This document shows, in pieces, positions 1-9,871 of a stretch of 64,000 bases of DNA. The notes under the pieces were generated by a model, which saw only the letters and a list, made by a program, of their open reading frames with translations, made no database searches and had not been told where the DNA came from. The stretch spans positions 1,116,001 through 1,180,000 of the forward strand of contig CAWARU010000001.1 in the NCBI GenBank assembly GCA_963784575.1, given 5' to 3'. The translations under genes and the position numbers were made by a program. Source of the DNA: CAWARU01 sp963784575. Lineage in GTDB: Bacteria > Pseudomonadota > Gammaproteobacteria > UBA6186 > Azoamicaceae. Each line of letters starts with the position of its first letter. Within the stretch, counting starts at the first letter, position 1.

Positions 1-2
1 AA

Positions 3-1151
3 CGCTGGGAACGGGAAAAGGAACTGAGAAAAATGCCTTTGCATTGGCGCGCACTAGGAAGGACGAGTGATTTTGTGAGCGGCACGGCAAGTTCCCTTGG
101 TGGCATGACCAAATCAGTTTTTGGTGCCTTATATGAAGGCAGTAGCTATGCAATGTCCAAAACACTAAGCTTCGGACAAGCTGCATTATCAAGAGGGTAT
201 GGGGCTGCTGCATGGGCCAGCACCAAATTATACTCAAATGCAGGCAAGCTCTATAAAACCATGTTTGGTGCTTTCGAATATATAGCTGGCACAGTTAACT
301 TCTCAGTTGATTTTGCAAATGCTCTGAGCAGCGGAAACGACATGTACGTCCATGAGACTGTTATCAATCTGAAATTAAAGCTTGCCGACTACACAACAAA
401 AATTTTCAAGGAGACACTGCGTAATCTGAATTCCTTAAATGATGGTGATTTGATTAAATCTCCTCACTTGAAGGAGAAGATGGAGGCCATGAATAAACTA
501 TCGAGGGAATTGGATAGGATTCTCGGCGATAATTTCAACCCCAGTGATCCAAAATTCAATGAAAAATTCGAGGCTTACCAAGCACTTATTAAAGACATGC
601 GGGAACTATTGATAAGCATGGGCAGTCATAACCCACCGTTTGATCCTGAAGAAAACACCCATGTGATCAGTCTTATCACATTGATGCATGGTGCGATGGC
701 CGAAATAAAATCATTGAACTTTAGCGTGTTTCTTTTCGAGAAGGGGTATGAAAAATTTGGCAATAATATGACTGAATACAAGACCTTGCAAGAAGAGGCT
801 GAGATTGCAACAGGAGGCGAACCCGAGATGCATTTATTCCATAAAGCCATGGAAGCATTCGGCTCAGTCACAGCTGCAGAAAAATTCTTTAGTAAGATTG
901 ATAAAGATGTTGCAAATCAAATGCAGGCCTTGAATTTATTTGGGGAAAAATTGGAGTCTAGCCTGAAAACACCTCTGAGAGTTACTGATCCAAAGGATAA
1001 GGAGGGGACAAAAACAGTATTACCTGGCTATAAACAACAAGCTGAACATAAACTTGAAATGGAAAAAGCCAGTGCAAGAACAACCTTAGTTGAAAGCGCA
1101 AAAGAGTCCCCAACCCAGCACAAACCGAGCGCAAGCGATTCGAGACACTAG
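3..1151 (+). CDS. hypothetical protein, 5' end outside the window
   Basis: I do not recognise this protein. The first ATG in the window is at 33, but the frame is open back to base 3 with only sense codons and a charged Arg/Glu/Lys-rich reading, so the gene most likely starts upstream of the window. The visible part begins with a Gly/Ala/Ser-rich, weakly hydrophobic stretch (about residues 10-80 from the ATG at 33) and continues as a mostly helical, charged protein with a Lys/Glu-rich tail. The TAG stop at 1149-1151 lies inside the target duplication of the adjacent insertion sequence, so the insertion landed at the end of the gene and the same stop existed before it. Function unknown; an effector-like role would be a guess from the neighbourhood only. 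Confidence 0.6.
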   Translation, partial: RWEREKELRKMPLHWRALGRTSDFVSGTASSLGGMTKSVFGALYEGSSYAMSKTLSFGQAALSRGYGAAAWASTKLYSNAGKLYKTMFGAFEYIAGTVNFSVDFANALSSGNDMYVHETVINLKLKLADYTTKIFKETLRNLNSLNDGDLIKSPHLKEKMEAMNKLSRELDRILGDNFNPSDPKFNEKFEAYQALIKDMRELLISMGSHNPPFDPEENTHVISLITLMHGAMAEIKSLNFSVFLFEKGYEKFGNNMTEYKTLQEEAEIATGGEPEMHLFHKAMEAFGSVTAAEKFFSKIDKDVANQMQALNLFGEKLESSLKTPLRVTDPKDKEGTKTVLPGYKQQAEHKLEMEKASARTTLVESAKESPTQHKPSASDSRH

Positions 1152-1154
1152 AGG

Positions 1155-2365
1155 TGTAAAAATCAGCATTTGATCTGACACTCGTTACTTTATCAGGCAG
1201 CTTTGTCCAAATAGGTCGAACTGTCTGATATCTCTTCTATGCTACCATAATTTTTTTCCTGCGCAATACTCTTTGTCTCCAAAAATGTTTGCATAGGGGT
1301 ATTACCATAGCAATATTTTCCAGAGTGAGGACGCAAGTTATTATAATCATGGAGCCACTTATCAAGATCTTCTTGAATTGCTTCAATAGACTGATAAATT
1401 CGTTTCCTAAAGCTCACGTTATAGAATTCCTCTTTAATAGTTCTATTTAGCCGTTCGCAAATCCCATTCGTTTGAGGATGTCGTGCTCTCGTTTTAGAAT
1501 GATCAATGTTTTCTACAGCCAAATATAATTGATAGGCGTGATGTTCAACCTTGCCGCAATATTCAGTCCCTCTGTCCGTCAAAACCCTTAACAGTGGAAT
1601 TTCTTGCTGCTCAAACCAGGGAATAACTTTATCATTCAGCATATCTGCTGCTGTGATTGCAGTTTTCTCAGTATATACTTTAGCAAAGGCTACTCTCGAG
1701 TAGGTATCAATAAAGGTCTGTTGATAAATCCTACCAATTCCTTTTATTGTGCCTACATAATAAGTGTCTTGAGCTCCTAAGTAACCAGGATGTTCACTTT
1801 CGATTTCACCATGGGCTTCTTTCTCAGCTTTAGCTTTTTCTAAGGCTAGCAGTTGAGATTCTGTTAGAATGATCCCTTCATTAGCTACTTTAGATTCCAG
1901 AGCTTTTAGACGCTTCTTTAGAGTTTCAAGATTGTTTCTTACCCAAATTAGCCTTATTCCACTTGCTGAAATGTTTATGCCTTTTTTGGTCAACTCATTG
2001 GCTGCCCTTACTTGGCCATAAGCAGGGAATTCTATAGCAACTTCATTGACTGCTTCTTCAACATACTGAGGAACTCGATTCTTCAGGTTTGGCTTTCTAC
2101 GACTTAAGTCCTGCAGCGCTTCTTCACCACCAGTTTCATAAAGCTGCTTGAAGCGATAGAAGCTATCTCGGCTGTATCCCATAACTTTGCATGCTTGAGA
2201 TACGCTTCCAAGCTGTTTTGCTAATTCTAAAAGACCAAGCTTGGGTTTGATGACTTTTTGTGTTACATTCATGATGACACTCCTTGTGTTTGATTGACCA
2301 ATATCACTCGTGATGGAATGATATGATTTTACAGGGAGTGTCAGAATCTTGTCTAAACTTTTACA
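1155..2365 (-). mobile_element. IS481-like insertion sequence, copy 1
   Basis: A complete element of 1211 bp. Its ends are imperfect inverted repeats of about 28 bp that start TGTAAAA and share the inner block GATCTGACACT. The 7-bp direct repeat CTAGAGG at 1148-1154 and 2366-2372 is its target site duplication. It contains one transposase gene on the minus strand. A near-identical copy lies at 13084-14293; the visible differences are one base more near the right end here and a few substitutions. Confidence 0.9.
1193..2272 (-). CDS. IS481-like transposase (DDE, integrase core)
   Basis: A 359-residue transposase that would cut and join the ends of its own insertion sequence. An N-terminal helix-turn-helix region (about residues 10-60, ending in the LSRRKP-type linker) is followed by a second helical DNA-binding region and an rve integrase core. 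Candidate catalytic acidic residues are the Asp in GAQDTYYVG, the Asp in LTDRGTEYCG and the Glu in NGICERLNRTIKEEF. The reading frame is intact and the length is normal for a single-ORF IS of this type. The copy at 13122-14201 differs by at least one residue (Leu versus Ser after RAANE). Family assignment to IS481 is from domain order; a related rve family cannot be excluded. Confidence 0.85.
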   Translation of the reverse strand: MNVTQKVIKPKLGLLELAKQLGSVSQACKVMGYSRDSFYRFKQLYETGGEEALQDLSRRKPNLKNRVPQYVEEAVNEVAIEFPAYGQVRAANELTKKGINISASGIRLIWVRNNLETLKKRLKALESKVANEGIILTESQLLALEKAKAEKEAHGEIESEHPGYLGAQDTYYVGTIKGIGRIYQQTFIDTYSRVAFAKVYTEKTAITAADMLNDKVIPWFEQQEIPLLRVLTDRGTEYCGKVEHHAYQLYLAVENIDHSKTRARHPQTNGICERLNRTIKEEFYNVSFRKRIYQSIEAIQEDLDKWLHDYNNLRPHSGKYCYGNTPMQTFLETKSIAQEKNYGSIEEISDSSTYLDKAA

Positions 2366-2399
2366 CTAGAGGAGAGTGTTCACTAGAGTGTAGGGCATC

Positions 2400-4097
2400 T
2401 TAAATCAGCTTTTTTCCCCCATGTCGAATTGTATTTCCTGTCTCAATATAACTATCGTATTTAAATTGATCTTGCAAATATTCCTTCCAATGATAATCAC
2501 GAATCCAGATTGAGAATGTGCCTAAAAGTGCTTTAACATAGGTGCTCGCAGAAAGTATTAATGTGGGGTTTAGAGTATCATTCCTTTCATAATATTCAAT
2601 TTCTTTCTCTGCAAGTGCTATAGTCCTTTTACACACCGATATAGAGGGAATCTCTTCGGAATCAAGTTCCTCACTTTCCTTAGCAATTTCTTGTAAAAGT
2701 TTTGAAGCAATGGGTTTGGCGGGATCATGTTCTCCCTTAAACTGTGCACGTGTAGCAGAAATAAACTCCATTGACATATTGATCAATTCCAAATTGAATT
2801 GATGACAATCCTTTGGATTAGTTTTTTCATCAATGACAAAACGTTTTCCCTTAAAGAGATAATTTCTCAATTTTCGGGCATGCGACTCAGTAAAAATAGC
2901 ATTTCCCTTCAACTGCTTAAAATTTTCCATACATTGTGCAATGCTTCCCAATAATGCACTGCGTTGGATTTTCAGGGTTTTTAGAATTTCCTTTTTCTCT
3001 TTCCCTTCCTTTGCGAGTAATGCTTCAATCTCGGGCTGTAATTCGAGGCTTGCTTCGATGCATTGCTCTAAAAGATTGATTTCAAATTTTAGCTTTTGTT
3101 TTAAATCGCGTTGTTTTAATGTATTAGCAAGATCACTTGCAGCTTCAAAGGTAAATTTCTGAGAGGCACTTTTTGAAAATATAACCAATGCATCTTTTGA
3201 TGTTTTAGATTCTGCAGGTGTTTTAGATGCTACCTTTGATGCATATGATATATCTAATTTTCCATTTTCGGCATCAATCCCTTTCATGGAAGCATCTAGT
3301 TTTCTTATTAATGATATTTGATCCTCCAATAAATCTTGTTGTGAAGCTTCTATATTAGCATCCAGCGCCATCATGTTTCGGACAGTTTCATCCACTTTCA
3401 AGCGCTTTTTCTCTGCCTCTTGCTCTAATCTGAGCTTTCTATCCCGTTCTTTTTTAAATTCTTCTCTTTGTTTTTGGTAACGCGCTCTCCTTTCCAAATC
3501 CTCTTTGGCCTCTTTTTCCTCTTGCTGTTTTCTTTCTGCTTGCTCTTTCAGGAACAGAGCTTCTTCTCGCTCGTCCTGTACTTTGCTATGACCGCTATAA
3601 GACGGAGCCGATCCTTCACGCTTGCTTTTATCCAGCAAATCTTTAATGGCCTCAGAACGAAATTGGAGTGACTCTTTTTCTTTTAACATCTTATTATAGA
3701 GAATTTTATAGTCATCGAAGTATTTTTTTAGGAATGCCAATTGTTCACTTGCTTTTATAAGATCGCCCTCGAGACACAGTCTTTCAATATTCACATGCAT
3801 GTCTTCATATTTTTGATAGAATTCCTGCTTTAAGAGCAGAGACTTATCATATAGTGCTTTTACATCTTCCTCGAAGAATTTCCTTAGATTCTTTCTGCGC
3901 TCATCATTTGTTTTTATATCATTCTCAAAATTCAGGATGGGTGCCAGGTCTCTGCAATACGCTTTAAAAATGTTCAGAGAGCATCTTAATGCTTGCGTAA
4001 TGCGTATTGCAGAGACCTGGCACCTTCTTTCAAGCTTTTGGAGTCGGACAAATCGCTTTTTTGTACCTTGCAACATACGTTTGTTTGGGAATATCAA
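2400..4097 (-). CDS. large coiled-coil protein of unknown function
   Basis: The 565-codon reading frame encodes a highly charged protein. About residues 150-240 form a long Lys/Glu/Arg/Gln-rich segment typical of a coiled coil, followed by a less charged C-terminal half with no motif I can name. The first 26 codons overlap the 3' end of the gene upstream at 4030-5049, and residues about 25-52 are encoded by a palindromic repeat (3940-4024), so the annotated N-terminus is suspect. The native start may have been lost or displaced by the repeat, and no good Shine-Dalgarno sequence precedes the ATG at 4097. It could be the second half of a once longer gene together with its upstream neighbour, but the stop of that neighbour lies outside the repeat. 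Function unknown. Confidence 0.5.
   Translation of the reverse strand: MIFPNKRMLQGTKKRFVRLQKLERRCQVSAIRITQALRCSLNIFKAYCRDLAPILNFENDIKTNDERRKNLRKFFEEDVKALYDKSLLLKQEFYQKYEDMHVNIERLCLEGDLIKASEQLAFLKKYFDDYKILYNKMLKEKESLQFRSEAIKDLLDKSKREGSAPSYSGHSKVQDEREEALFLKEQAERKQQEEKEAKEDLERRARYQKQREEFKKERDRKLRLEQEAEKKRLKVDETVRNMMALDANIEASQQDLLEDQISLIRKLDASMKGIDAENGKLDISYASKVASKTPAESKTSKDALVIFSKSASQKFTFEAASDLANTLKQRDLKQKLKFEINLLEQCIEASLELQPEIEALLAKEGKEKKEILKTLKIQRSALLGSIAQCMENFKQLKGNAIFTESHARKLRNYLFKGKRFVIDEKTNPKDCHQFNLELINMSMEFISATRAQFKGEHDPAKPIASKLLQEIAKESEELDSEEIPSISVCKRTIALAEKEIEYYERNDTLNPTLILSASTYVKALLGTFSIWIRDYHWKEYLQDQFKYDSYIETGNTIRHGGKKLI
3940..4024. repeat. palindromic repeat, GGTGCCAGGT family, copy A
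   Basis: Perfect 23-bp inverted arms (3940-3962 and 4002-4024) start GGTGCCAGGTCTCTGC and end with the complement, around a 39-bp AT-rich middle. The same arms and a similar middle occur at 26939-27024, and shorter relatives at 32545-32589 and about 17081-17094. The arrangement is that of a REP- or MITE-like mobile palindrome. Here it lies inside the 5' part of an annotated reading frame. Confidence 0.8.
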
Positions 4098-5049
4098 CGC
4101 TCACTGCAACTCCCAAGGTAGCATCTTGCTGTGCAATTACTTTCGCCTTACTTGCAGTATCAAAACTCCAGGTAAGTGCTCCTGCAGAAACATCCGATGG
4201 GGAAGAATCTGCTGAAGTAGTAGAACGGGTAGTAACCGCGAGTTGTTCTGCTTGCTTTTTCATTTCTGTAGAATGATCAACTTCTGCTGAAACGGTAATT
4301 TCTACAAAATTTTGTCGAATAAATTCAGGCAAAAATTGTGCTCGCTTCCAAGTTGCTTCATTTATTATTTCCATTTCTTGAGATTTTTCCATTGGGTATT
4401 GCTTTCGGTATGAAGATAAAGTCTCGGTAGAATATTTTTTTAATGTGGAATCGCGCCAAAAGGGGATATTGGATAGCTGCTTCTCTGTAAATCCCCAAAG
4501 AGTTAAAGCATCTTGAACAGTCCATACGCTCTGTTTCAAACAAGTTTGGCAAGCCATAAAAGTCCCACCTATCGTTTGAGCACATCTATCCTGAGAATAC
4601 TGCTGATATTTAACTTGCTCTACATTGCATAAACCACAGGGATGCGTGGTTGCATCAAAGACGACATGAGCAAAATCAATCATTTCCTTTCGCTCTTGAG
4701 TAGTAGGGTTCAGTTCTGAAGTCAAAAAGCCAAAAGTTTCATCCTGCAATTTTTTATAGTGATCCTCATAAGCCTGTCTTCGTTGGGCAATCACTAACCA
4801 ATGTTGCATCAACTTAGCTCTTTCATTGGAATCTATTATTTCTTCAAAAGATTTTGCTGTACAAAAAAAACGGCCATCATCGTTGTGAAGTGATTCAAAT
4901 CCTGGATAATTTGACCATGAATTTATCTTTTCACTATCAGAAGCATCCATGAGCTTTGCCCATTGTGGGTATACACCTACATCTTCCTCGGGTTCAATAT
5001 ATGAATTAAGTTGTGTTTGCTCTGAAACAATTTTATCTATTGTTGACAT
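4030..5049 (-). CDS. hypothetical protein with paired Cys motifs
   Basis: A 339-residue protein with a strong Shine-Dalgarno sequence (GAGGAG, 7 bases before the ATG at 5049). Near residues 140-170 it has a CGLC pair and, about 30 residues on, a CQTC pair, a spacing compatible with a structural zinc site; a His precedes the first pair. The C-terminal third is Ser/Thr/Ala-rich. I recognise no family. The stop codon lies 6 bases from the palindromic repeat at 3940-4024, so the C-terminus could have been altered when the repeat arrived. The next gene on the same strand overlaps it by 68 bases as annotated. Confidence 0.65.
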   Translation of the reverse strand: MSTIDKIVSEQTQLNSYIEPEEDVGVYPQWAKLMDASDSEKINSWSNYPGFESLHNDDGRFFCTAKSFEEIIDSNERAKLMQHWLVIAQRRQAYEDHYKKLQDETFGFLTSELNPTTQERKEMIDFAHVVFDATTHPCGLCNVEQVKYQQYSQDRCAQTIGGTFMACQTCLKQSVWTVQDALTLWGFTEKQLSNIPFWRDSTLKKYSTETLSSYRKQYPMEKSQEMEIINEATWKRAQFLPEFIRQNFVEITVSAEVDHSTEMKKQAEQLAVTTRSTTSADSSPSDVSAGALTWSFDTASKAKVIAQQDATLGVAVSVDIPKQTYVARYKKAICPTPKA

Positions 5050-5212
5050 TTGTAGACTCCTCTTTAGAAAAATATATATTGTTTATATGCACTATATTTC
5101 AGATAATTTATATTTAATATTTTTATTATATCAATAATTTGAATGAGGGTCATCATTCTAGGACCAAAACAACCCATTATAAAACTAACTTATTATAAAA
5201 TGCAAGCAAAAA

Positions 5213-5280
5213 TTGATTAATTCAACATTAACCTCTAACCTCAAATTTCATTATGCATCCCAGGCACTAGGGGCATACAA
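5213..5280 (-). pseudogene. remnant of an abiEii-like 3' end
   Basis: This 68-bp stretch is nearly identical to 17240-17306, which covers the last codons of the abiEii gene and its downstream flank. On the minus strand it still reads Ala-Pro-Ser-Ala-Trp-Asp-Ala-stop, the end of the AbiEii protein. Nothing else of the gene is visible upstream. The rest of the 473-bp gap 5050-5523 is AT-rich and I see no gene in it. Confidence 0.6.
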
Positions 5281-5523
5281 ATAAAAAATACGACAACTTT
5301 AGCCTCTTGTGCGAAGTTGTGCATAAAATAATATTCCAATAATAAAATACTTCCTGAGTTTACTTGAAAAATTTGAAAAAAAAATGCATGTTATGACAAA
5401 ACATGTTTTGACAGAAGTAGAGAGAAAATGTTAGAATCGCCAACAAAACTATGGGGCAACAATAGTATATGAATTTAAATAACCTAAATTAACAAACGTC
5501 CAAGATAAAAGTAGGAGATAGAC

Positions 5524-7464
5524 ATGAGCAAAACCCAAGAAGAAGCAACAGCCTTGGTTTCTTTTGAACCCGATTTTGCTGCTCGTTTAGAATCAGTCAG
5601 AAAAGAGCCCTTTGAGTGCATTGAGTCAAGACATTTGACTCATCATTCGTCTATTTTTGATTTATTGTTTTTTTCTATCCCAAAAGAAAAAGGGATAACT
5701 AGACAAGCCCCACAGACTATCGCCTCTACCTTGAAAGCTATGGAAGTAATGAGTGGCAGGGTTATAAATGCGCAGGACGTAAAGCAAGCACAATCCAACA
5801 TAAAAAATGCTATCGAAGCATATTTGGATTGGGTAAGAAACAAAATTTCATTTATGCGTGAAGCGCCTATGGCAGAGTTACGGAAAGCATTCGACCATGA
5901 TTACTATAAGCTTGGATTTAACAGATTACCAAATCTTGATTTAAAATATCAAATGATAAAAGAAAAATATATCTCAATCTGGGAAAAAATACTTAACCAA
6001 GATATTGGTGAATTACAAGATCCTATTATCAGTGATCTTTTAACCAATTCTGATGAATTTGATAGTGACTATTGTTTAATTTATATCACAATATTACAGT
6101 CAAGGAAGCTTGTAAAAAATAGTGCGATGCCGCGACATAGTAATCATGAATATTTTAAATTAAAAACCTATGAAAAAATATTAGGATATATAGAACCTTT
6201 TACTTCGGATGCTTTTCGAAGCTTTCTGAATTTTCATGCGGATATTTTTTCAGACACGTTACCTGATGAAAAAGCTTTAAATAAAGTTCTTGGGAAAATG
6301 CTTGAGTGTATACCAAAATTTAAAGAAGAAATCAATCACATGTATGACAAGCTGCTTTCAGAAAAATTTGAAAGCTTAAAGGAACCTATGTTTAATTTAA
6401 TTGATGAATTTCCAAAGAAACATGGTAAAACAGTCTTGTCAGCTTTATCAAATTTTGAAGAATTGGCAGAATTAGGAAAGTTTCTTGCTGGTTTTGCGGA
6501 ATTTGGAAAACCTGAAAACTTTAAAGAGGTAGATATAGGAAGACAATATGAGCATCTTTTTAATATTTATCAAGAATTCTATTTTATTGTGGAATATACT
6601 AAGTTAATGTTAGGTAGCTGCATGGCTCTACAGATATCTGGTGCTGTTAATAATAGTGTTTCTCTTGAAACATCTCCAATTAAACAGGAAGAAACACTAC
6701 TGGATTCCTCTCTTATTACCCAAGTTCCACCCAATTCAGCTTCTTCTCCCTCTTTACTCTCTTGTCCTTCACCATCCTTTGAACCTTCAGCAAAAATTTC
6801 CTCCATAGTTTCATTACCCACTGTTGCTGAATTTAAAGCTAAAAAAGAAGCAGAGCTCAAGCTTAGGAAGGCTGTAGTTCAAGAAGCGCGTATCCTTAAA
6901 GAGCAAATTAAGCAGAAAGCAAGGATTGAAATGGGCCAAAAAATTGAAATGACTCAAAAATCTGATGGTATCACAAAATTAAAGAAAGAATCGAAAGTAA
7001 CATTGGTTGAGGCAACTATGTCTCAACATGAAGTAGATCAATTGTGTCTCATCGCTAAATATATTGATAATAAAAGGCCAATCCTCGATTGTCTTACTGG
7101 AAAAATGCAACGAGGTTTTTCAAATAAAGTTTCTTTAAATGATGCTTGTACATTACTCTTTAGCATTCCGTCTGCAAAATGGATGATGCATAAAGGTTCT
7201 CATTTCGACATTGAACTTCCAAATACTTTTGAAGCTTGGTGTTTAGATAGCAGTATTATGGCTTATATTAATATTCCTTACGGAACCAGTGGAAGTTTTG
7301 CCCCACATGGCACCACAATGAGTGATCACGATGACTTGCCCTATGAAGCACGTGCTCATTGGTGCCGTGCATTTGAGCGTTCAGGTATCACCAGTGAGAG
7401 ACTCGATAAGGCCATGGCCATTGCAGAAGCCGCTCGCTCGAAAGGGTTGTCAAGTAAAATCTAG
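5524..7464 (+). CDS. large hypothetical protein
   Basis: An intact 646-codon gene with a good ribosome site (AGGAG, 8 bases before the ATG). The product is largely helical. Residues 390-440 form a Ser/Pro-rich linker, and about 440-490 is a Lys/Glu/Gln-rich coiled-coil stretch. The C-terminal 140 residues look like a compact domain rich in Trp, His and Met. No signal peptide or membrane segment is evident. I recognise no family. Size, coiled coil and low-complexity linker resemble type IV effector candidates of Legionellales, but that is inference. Confidence 0.6.
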   Translation: MSKTQEEATALVSFEPDFAARLESVRKEPFECIESRHLTHHSSIFDLLFFSIPKEKGITRQAPQTIASTLKAMEVMSGRVINAQDVKQAQSNIKNAIEAYLDWVRNKISFMREAPMAELRKAFDHDYYKLGFNRLPNLDLKYQMIKEKYISIWEKILNQDIGELQDPIISDLLTNSDEFDSDYCLIYITILQSRKLVKNSAMPRHSNHEYFKLKTYEKILGYIEPFTSDAFRSFLNFHADIFSDTLPDEKALNKVLGKMLECIPKFKEEINHMYDKLLSEKFESLKEPMFNLIDEFPKKHGKTVLSALSNFEELAELGKFLAGFAEFGKPENFKEVDIGRQYEHLFNIYQEFYFIVEYTKLMLGSCMALQISGAVNNSVSLETSPIKQEETLLDSSLITQVPPNSASSPSLLSCPSPSFEPSAKISSIVSLPTVAEFKAKKEAELKLRKAVVQEARILKEQIKQKARIEMGQKIEMTQKSDGITKLKKESKVTLVEATMSQHEVDQLCLIAKYIDNKRPILDCLTGKMQRGFSNKVSLNDACTLLFSIPSAKWMMHKGSHFDIELPNTFEAWCLDSSIMAYINIPYGTSGSFAPHGTTMSDHDDLPYEARAHWCRAFERSGITSERLDKAMAIAEAARSKGLSSKI

Positions 7465-7608
7465 GAGTGTTTTATGTTTTTGGAATTCACCTTTAATCCC
7501 CCTGTATGGTGTGGGGGAAGCTGAAAAACCAAAAAGAGTATTGTAATATTCAAATAACAAATACTATACTAGTAAAATCACAGTTTTATAAAAAAATTCA
7601 AACTCAAT

Positions 7609-9372
7609 TTGGACAAGGCCGATATGCACATACCACCCAGTTTTAATGAATTTATTAGAGAAATTGCTAAGCCCTATAAAAAATGGTTTATTGCAATGAT
7701 CTCTGTCGGGGTATATAGCTCTCTTCACAGCGTATTTCAACCTTATGTCTTAAAAATACTTATAGATAGGGCATCGAAAGCTGATGGTAGCAATTTCCTA
7801 TCACTATGCCTAATACCTGGCATCATATTAATTCTAATGAGCCTAGTGATTACTGTGTTATGGAGATTTTACAATTATGTTGTTTTAAAATCACTATCAA
7901 AAATGAAAGCAGACATCATCTCTATGGCAACGAAGCATTTGAGAGGTCAAGCTTATTCATTTTTTCAAGATAATTTGAGTGGCTCGATAAGTGCCAAAAT
8001 ACAAGATCTAACTAGTAATATCCAAGAATTTATCAACACAATCTTTAATATTTCAAGACAGGCTTTAACTATTCTCCTCTCCATAGGAATGACTGCAGTT
8101 GTGAGTGTCTATTTCTCACTCGTTTTCTTCTTGGTTTCAATAGCATTTTTAATAATTGCAAAGTACTGCTCCGACAGTATAAAACCTTATGCAATGAATT
8201 ATGCCCAATCGAGAGCAAATAATTCTGGAAACATAGTAGATTGTTTTTCTAATGTACTGAGTATGTTGTTGTTCGTTCGCGAAGATTATGAGTCACAATA
8301 TTTAGATAAATTGACTCATGATGTTGTTCAAAAAGACCAAGCAATGCAGTTTAAAAATATGAAAAATGCCTTCACTCTTAGCGGGTTTGCTTGGGTCTTG
8401 GAAGCAGCTTCGATTTCATTATTATTATTTTTGGGAAGCAGAAATTTAATTACAATAGGTGATTTTGCGCTAATATTTATTCTATCAATTACAGTTATTG
8501 ATCAAATGTGGAATTTAACATCAAGCCTTTTAAGCGTAGGCGAAACGATAGGCGTCTGTCAAAATGCATTGACAACGATTTTTACTGAACATCGCCAACC
8601 AAATCGGCCAGAGGCCGCGCATCTTAAAATTGATAAAGGCGAAATTGTTTTTGACAATATTACTTTTGGTTATCCCAACAATAATCCTATTTTCAAGAAT
8701 TTATCTTTGACCATTCAAGGCGGTAATAGGATCGGGCTTGTTGGTTATTCGGGAGCTGGCAAAAGCACTTTTGTTAGCTTGATTACGGGATTATTCGACT
8801 TATTGGATGGTGATATCGTAATTGATGGACAGTCTATACGAAATATTTCAAAACAAAGCTTACGTAATTACATCTCTTTTATTCCTCAATCCCCGGACTT
8901 ATTTCATAGAACCATTTTTGAAAACATTCAATATGGGAAAACAGACTCTAGCTATGAAGAAGTTCTCATGGCTGCAAAAAAATCATTTTTTCACGAATTC
9001 ATTGAAAATCTGCCCAATGGATACAATACAGTCGTCGGAGAAAAAGGAGCAAAGCTCTCTGGCGGACAGAAACAAAGAATAGTCATTGCAAGAGCAATAT
9101 TAAAAGATGCTCCGATTTTAATCCTAGATGAAGCGACCAGCTCCTTGGACACCTTGACTGAACAATATATACAAAGTTCTTTAAAAACAGCGATGGGGAA
9201 TAAAACTGCCATTGTGATTGCACATCGACTATCGACTGTTATGTCTATGGATACTATCCTTGTTTTACACCATGGACAAATTATTGAGAGTGGTACCCAT
9301 GAAGAACTAATACAGGCCAATGGATATTATAAACAGCTTTGGGATTCACAAAAAGGACATAGTTTTATTTAG
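7609..9372 (+). CDS. ABC exporter, fused permease and ATPase
   Basis: A 587-residue half-transporter of the MsbA/ABCB type, expected to act as a homodimer in the inner membrane; the substrate is not predictable. The N-terminal half holds about six hydrophobic segments (residues 20-320). The C-terminal half is a complete nucleotide-binding domain with Walker A GYSGAGKST, a Q-loop (PQSPDLF), the signature LSGGQ, Walker B ILILDEATSSLD and the H-loop His in IVIAHRLST. The first possible start is TTG at 7609; ATG at 7624 is an alternative, and neither has a strong ribosome site. The gene stands alone between an unknown gene and a degraded transposase gene, which begins within a few bases of its stop. 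Confidence 0.9.
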   Translation: MDKADMHIPPSFNEFIREIAKPYKKWFIAMISVGVYSSLHSVFQPYVLKILIDRASKADGSNFLSLCLIPGIILILMSLVITVLWRFYNYVVLKSLSKMKADIISMATKHLRGQAYSFFQDNLSGSISAKIQDLTSNIQEFINTIFNISRQALTILLSIGMTAVVSVYFSLVFFLVSIAFLIIAKYCSDSIKPYAMNYAQSRANNSGNIVDCFSNVLSMLLFVREDYESQYLDKLTHDVVQKDQAMQFKNMKNAFTLSGFAWVLEAASISLLLFLGSRNLITIGDFALIFILSITVIDQMWNLTSSLLSVGETIGVCQNALTTIFTEHRQPNRPEAAHLKIDKGEIVFDNITFGYPNNNPIFKNLSLTIQGGNRIGLVGYSGAGKSTFVSLITGLFDLLDGDIVIDGQSIRNISKQSLRNYISFIPQSPDLFHRTIFENIQYGKTDSSYEEVLMAAKKSFFHEFIENLPNGYNTVVGEKGAKLSGGQKQRIVIARAILKDAPILILDEATSSLDTLTEQYIQSSLKTAMGNKTAIVIAHRLSTVMSMDTILVLHHGQIIESGTHEELIQANGYYKQLWDSQKGHSFI

Positions 9373-9376
9373 ATTC

Positions 9377-9871
9377 TTAAACATTTAAACGGCCTTCAAA
9401 AACCAGACAGCCGGGATATATTAAAAAAAGCGGTGGCGTATTTTGCAGAGCCCCTAAGGTAAAATACGCTTTTATTGAACAGAATATAGGGGAATATTGC
9501 GTTTCTGAATTATGCTTTGCTCTCAAAGTATCACCTAGTGGATATTCCGCATGGAAGAAGTGTAAAATGTAATGTCTTCTCATGAAAAGGAAGATCAAAG
9601 ACTTCTTTGCAAAATCAAAGTAATTCATGCGGAGAAACGCCAGCGTTATGGTTCTCCGCGAATCCATGCTGAATTGAAAAGCCAAGGCGAGCATTGCGGG
9701 CAGAAAAGGGTGGCAAGGCTAATGCAAGCAAATGGCATAGAGGCCAGCATAACCGCAAGTTTAAATCTACAACCGCTTCACAACATATGTTTGCGGTTGC
9801 GCCAAATCTGCTAGAACAAAACTTTACCGTTTCTGAACCTAATCGGGTTTGGACCGCAGACATTACGTACT
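9377..9871 (+). pseudogene. IS3-family transposase, 5' exon side (orfA end plus orfB start), frameshifted
   Basis: The segment starts with the last 27 or so codons of an IS3-type orfA (RDILKKAVAYFA ending at a TAA around 9462) and runs into orfB in the -1 frame, as in functional IS3 elements. OrfB is then broken: it starts KYAFIEQN, continues to SPSGYSAWKK, shifts frame near 9568, continues with RQRYGSPRIHAELK and the HTH_21 region, and shifts again near 9740 before RKFKSTTASQH and RVWTADITY. The last codons carry the first catalytic Asp (ADITY). At 9871 the gene is cut by a group II intron and resumes at 12158. The 5' part of orfA and the left end of the IS are missing, so the element cannot move by itself. 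Confidence 0.85.
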
